Positions 5,155-6,493 of a DNA stretch of 6,493 bases are shown here, piece after piece. Each line of letters starts with the position of its first letter. Position 1 is the stretch's first letter. The translations under genes and the position numbers were made by a program. Origin of the DNA: CAKSFT01 sp045544615 (GTDB taxonomy: Bacteria; Bacillota; Clostridia; UBA1381); contig JAZPZI010000018.1 in assembly GCA_045544615.1 (NCBI GenBank), positions 1 through 6,493 on the forward strand, read 5' to 3'. Below the pieces are notes generated by a model. It ran no database searches and was not told the origin of the DNA. It saw only the letters and a list, made by a program, of their open reading frames with translations.

Positions 5155-6493
5155 TTACTCTCCTTTTATCTCTAATTCTTTGTGTATTGCCGCCGCTGCA
5201 GTTTTTCCTGCACCCATCGCAAGTATAACGGTTGCAGCTCCTGTTACTACATCGCCGCCGGCATATACAAAAGGCTTTGAAGTTGCACCGTTTTCATCTG
5301 CTACAATACAACCACGGTTATTTGTCTCAAGGCCTTTGGTTGTCTTTTTTATAAGCGGATTAGGTGATTGTCCGATAGAAATAACAGCCGTATCTATCGG
5401 GATGATATGTTCAGAACCGAGTACAGCCTCTGGTCGTCTTCTGCCGCTGCTATCCGGTTCGCCGAGCTTCATATCTATGACTTCAACTCCTGTAAGCCAA
5501 CCGTTTTCATCTCCGATGAATTTTGTCGGGTTTTTAAGAAGCCTGAATTCTATACCTTCTTCCTCTGCGTGCATTACTTCTTCGGCACGTGCAGGAAGCT
5601 CTTCTTTGCCGCGTCTGTATATGATATATACATTTTCTGCTCCAAGTCTTTTTGCACATCTTGCTGCATCCATAGCAACATTTCCTCCGCCGAACACAGC
5701 TACATTTTTACCGATGTAAACAGGGGTATCATATTCAGGGAATTTATATCCCTTCATAAGATTTATTCTTGTCAAAAATTCATTTGCAGAATAAATTCCG
5801 TTTAAGCTCTCTCCGGGAATACCAAGAAAAGACGGAAGTCCGGCACCGGATGCAATATATACTGCATCAAATTCCATATCCTCAAAAAGCTCATCAACCA
5901 AAAGTGTTTTACCTATAATCGTGTTAGTTTCTATTTTTACGCCTGACTTTTTCAGCTTGTCAATTTCTTTCTGTACAATTTCCTTTGGCAATCTGAACTC
6001 AGGAATGCCATACATCAAAACACCGCCTGCCGTGTGAAAAGCTTCATAAATTGTCACTTCATATCCGAGCTTTGCAAGGTCACCCGCACATGTAAGTCCC
6101 GAAGGTCCGGAACCGACTACGGCAACCTTTTTACCGTTTTTCTCTGCTTGAACAGGTTTATCTTCGCAATTTGCCATATGGTAGTCTGCAACAAATCGCT
6201 CTAATCTGCCGATTGCAACAGGTTCGCCCTTGATACCTCTTACACACTTAGATTCACATTGTTTTTCCTGGGGACAAACTCTTCCGCAGACAGCCGGTAA
6301 AGCATTTGTTTCAGTAATTTTTTTGTAGGCAGCTTCAAATTTTCCGTTTGCGACAAGCTTGATAAATTCGGGGATTTTTACAGCCACAGGACACCCCTGC
6401 ATACATGGCTTATGTTTACAGTTAAGACATCTTTGTGCCTCATCAATTGCCATATTGGATGTATATCCTGTTGTTACCTCTAAAAAGTTTTTA
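5155..6493 (-). CDS. gltA: FAD/Fe-S NAD(P)H oxidoreductase, GltA (glutamate synthase small subunit)/NfnB family; 5' end off window
   Basis: This family either serves as the NADPH-oxidising small subunit of glutamate synthase or, as NfnB, as the large subunit of the ferredoxin:NADP+ transhydrogenase NfnAB. The reading frame runs to the right edge without a stop: upstream of the ATG at 6453-6451 it continues as 13 more codons (KNFLEVTTGYTSN), a conserved stretch of the family, so that ATG is an internal Met. Counting visible residues (445), eight cysteines at 22, 25, 30, 34, 69, 73, 79 and 83 form the N-terminal two-[4Fe-4S] domain. The FAD Rossmann motif VVGSGPSGL is at 125-133, the NADP-binding VFGGGNVAMDAAR at 266-278, followed by YRRGKEELPAR (292-302), whose Arg pair suggests NADPH. 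AGGDVVTGAATVI (411-423) is the closing FAD motif. About 20 N-terminal residues are probably missing. No large glutamate synthase subunit is in view. It lies 5 bases before purB. The family is certain; the exact reaction is not. Confidence 0.93.
   Translation of the reverse strand, partial: KNFLEVTTGYTSNMAIDEAQRCLNCKHKPCMQGCPVAVKIPEFIKLVANGKFEAAYKKITETNALPAVCGRVCPQEKQCESKCVRGIKGEPVAIGRLERFVADYHMANCEDKPVQAEKNGKKVAVVGSGPSGLTCAGDLAKLGYEVTIYEAFHTAGGVLMYGIPEFRLPKEIVQKEIDKLKKSGVKIETNTIIGKTLLVDELFEDMEFDAVYIASGAGLPSFLGIPGESLNGIYSANEFLTRINLMKGYKFPEYDTPVYIGKNVAVFGGGNVAMDAARCAKRLGAENVYIIYRRGKEELPARAEEVMHAEEEGIEFRLLKNPTKFIGDENGWLTGVEVIDMKLGEPDSSGRRRPEAVLGSEHIIPIDTAVISIGQSPNPLIKKTTKGLETNNRGCIVADENGATSKPFVYAGGDVVTGAATVILAMGAGKTAAAAIHKELEIKGE
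5158..5166 (-). promoter_or_regulatory. Ribosome binding site of purB inside the preceding gene
   Basis: The minus strand reads AAAGGAGAG, made of the last three sense codons (Lys-Gly-Glu) of the upstream oxidoreductase gene. The AGGAG core (5164-5160) is 10 bases from the purB ATG (5149-5147), with the upstream TAA stop (5157-5155) in between. This arrangement fits translational coupling and co-transcription, which is inferred. Confidence 0.75.

Larger units (their letters stand above)
1..6493 (-). other. Probable operon gltA/nfnB-like - purB - guaA - glmS - pyrG
   Basis: All five genes run in the same direction with gaps of 5, 18, 13 and 28 bases. Two ribosome sites overlap or touch the end of the preceding gene. 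No terminator-like hairpin or free promoter region is present between genes, so co-transcription is likely; an internal promoter within coding sequence cannot be excluded by eye. The promoter lies off the right edge and the end off the left edge. The shared theme is glutamine-dependent amination and nucleotide synthesis. Confidence 0.75.

Noticed and set aside
5180..5805. Plus-strand open frames of 179 and 145 codons opposite the oxidoreductase gene
   Set aside because: They lie wholly inside a clearly conserved minus-strand gene. The longer one opens with TTG without a ribosome site, and neither translation resembles a known protein. They are shadow frames.
1..6493. A previously undescribed defence, mobile or RNA system
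   Set aside because: Nearly every base is accounted for by five recognisable housekeeping genes and short ribosome-site gaps. No repeats, transposase, integrase, toxin-antitoxin pair or structured RNA was seen.

Overview
The window is a single run of five protein-coding genes, all on the minus strand. Transcription goes from right to left: an FAD/Fe-S NAD(P)H oxidoreductase of the glutamate synthase small-subunit family (5' end off the right edge), purB, guaA, glmS and pyrG (3' end off the left edge). The gaps between genes are 5, 18, 13 and 28 bases, so there is no room for a terminator or a long leader. This reads as one operon, or the middle of one. Every adjacent upstream region carries a strong purine-rich Shine-Dalgarno sequence. 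No RNA gene, mobile element, repeat array or CRISPR was seen.

The organism is probably a Firmicute of the class Clostridia. The base composition is low to moderate in G+C (roughly 40% by eye), with strong AGGAGG-type ribosome sites and a GTG start. The family variants also fit: a long adenylosuccinate lyase of about 470 residues and a single-chain GltA/NfnB-like flavoprotein. A gut-type Oscillospiraceae/Ruminococcaceae member is plausible, but this is a guess; no species marker is present.

Functionally the genes sit around glutamine nitrogen and nucleotide or amino-sugar synthesis. GuaA (XMP to GMP), GlmS (fructose-6-P to glucosamine-6-P) and PyrG (UTP to CTP) are three separate glutamine amidotransferases placed next to each other. 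PurB makes AMP (and AICAR), so PurB and GuaA cover the final steps of both arms from IMP. The first gene is conventionally named for glutamate synthase but could equally be the large subunit of the electron-bifurcating transhydrogenase NfnAB. The cluster would supply purine and pyrimidine nucleotides and a cell-wall precursor under one control, probably tied to nitrogen status; that last point is inference.

The genes are intact housekeeping genes, and I found no convincing previously undescribed system. The most useful observations are two start-codon corrections (guaA, and the rightmost gene), the uncertain function of the rightmost gene, the absence of a glmS ribozyme leader, and the clustering of glutamine-using enzymes.
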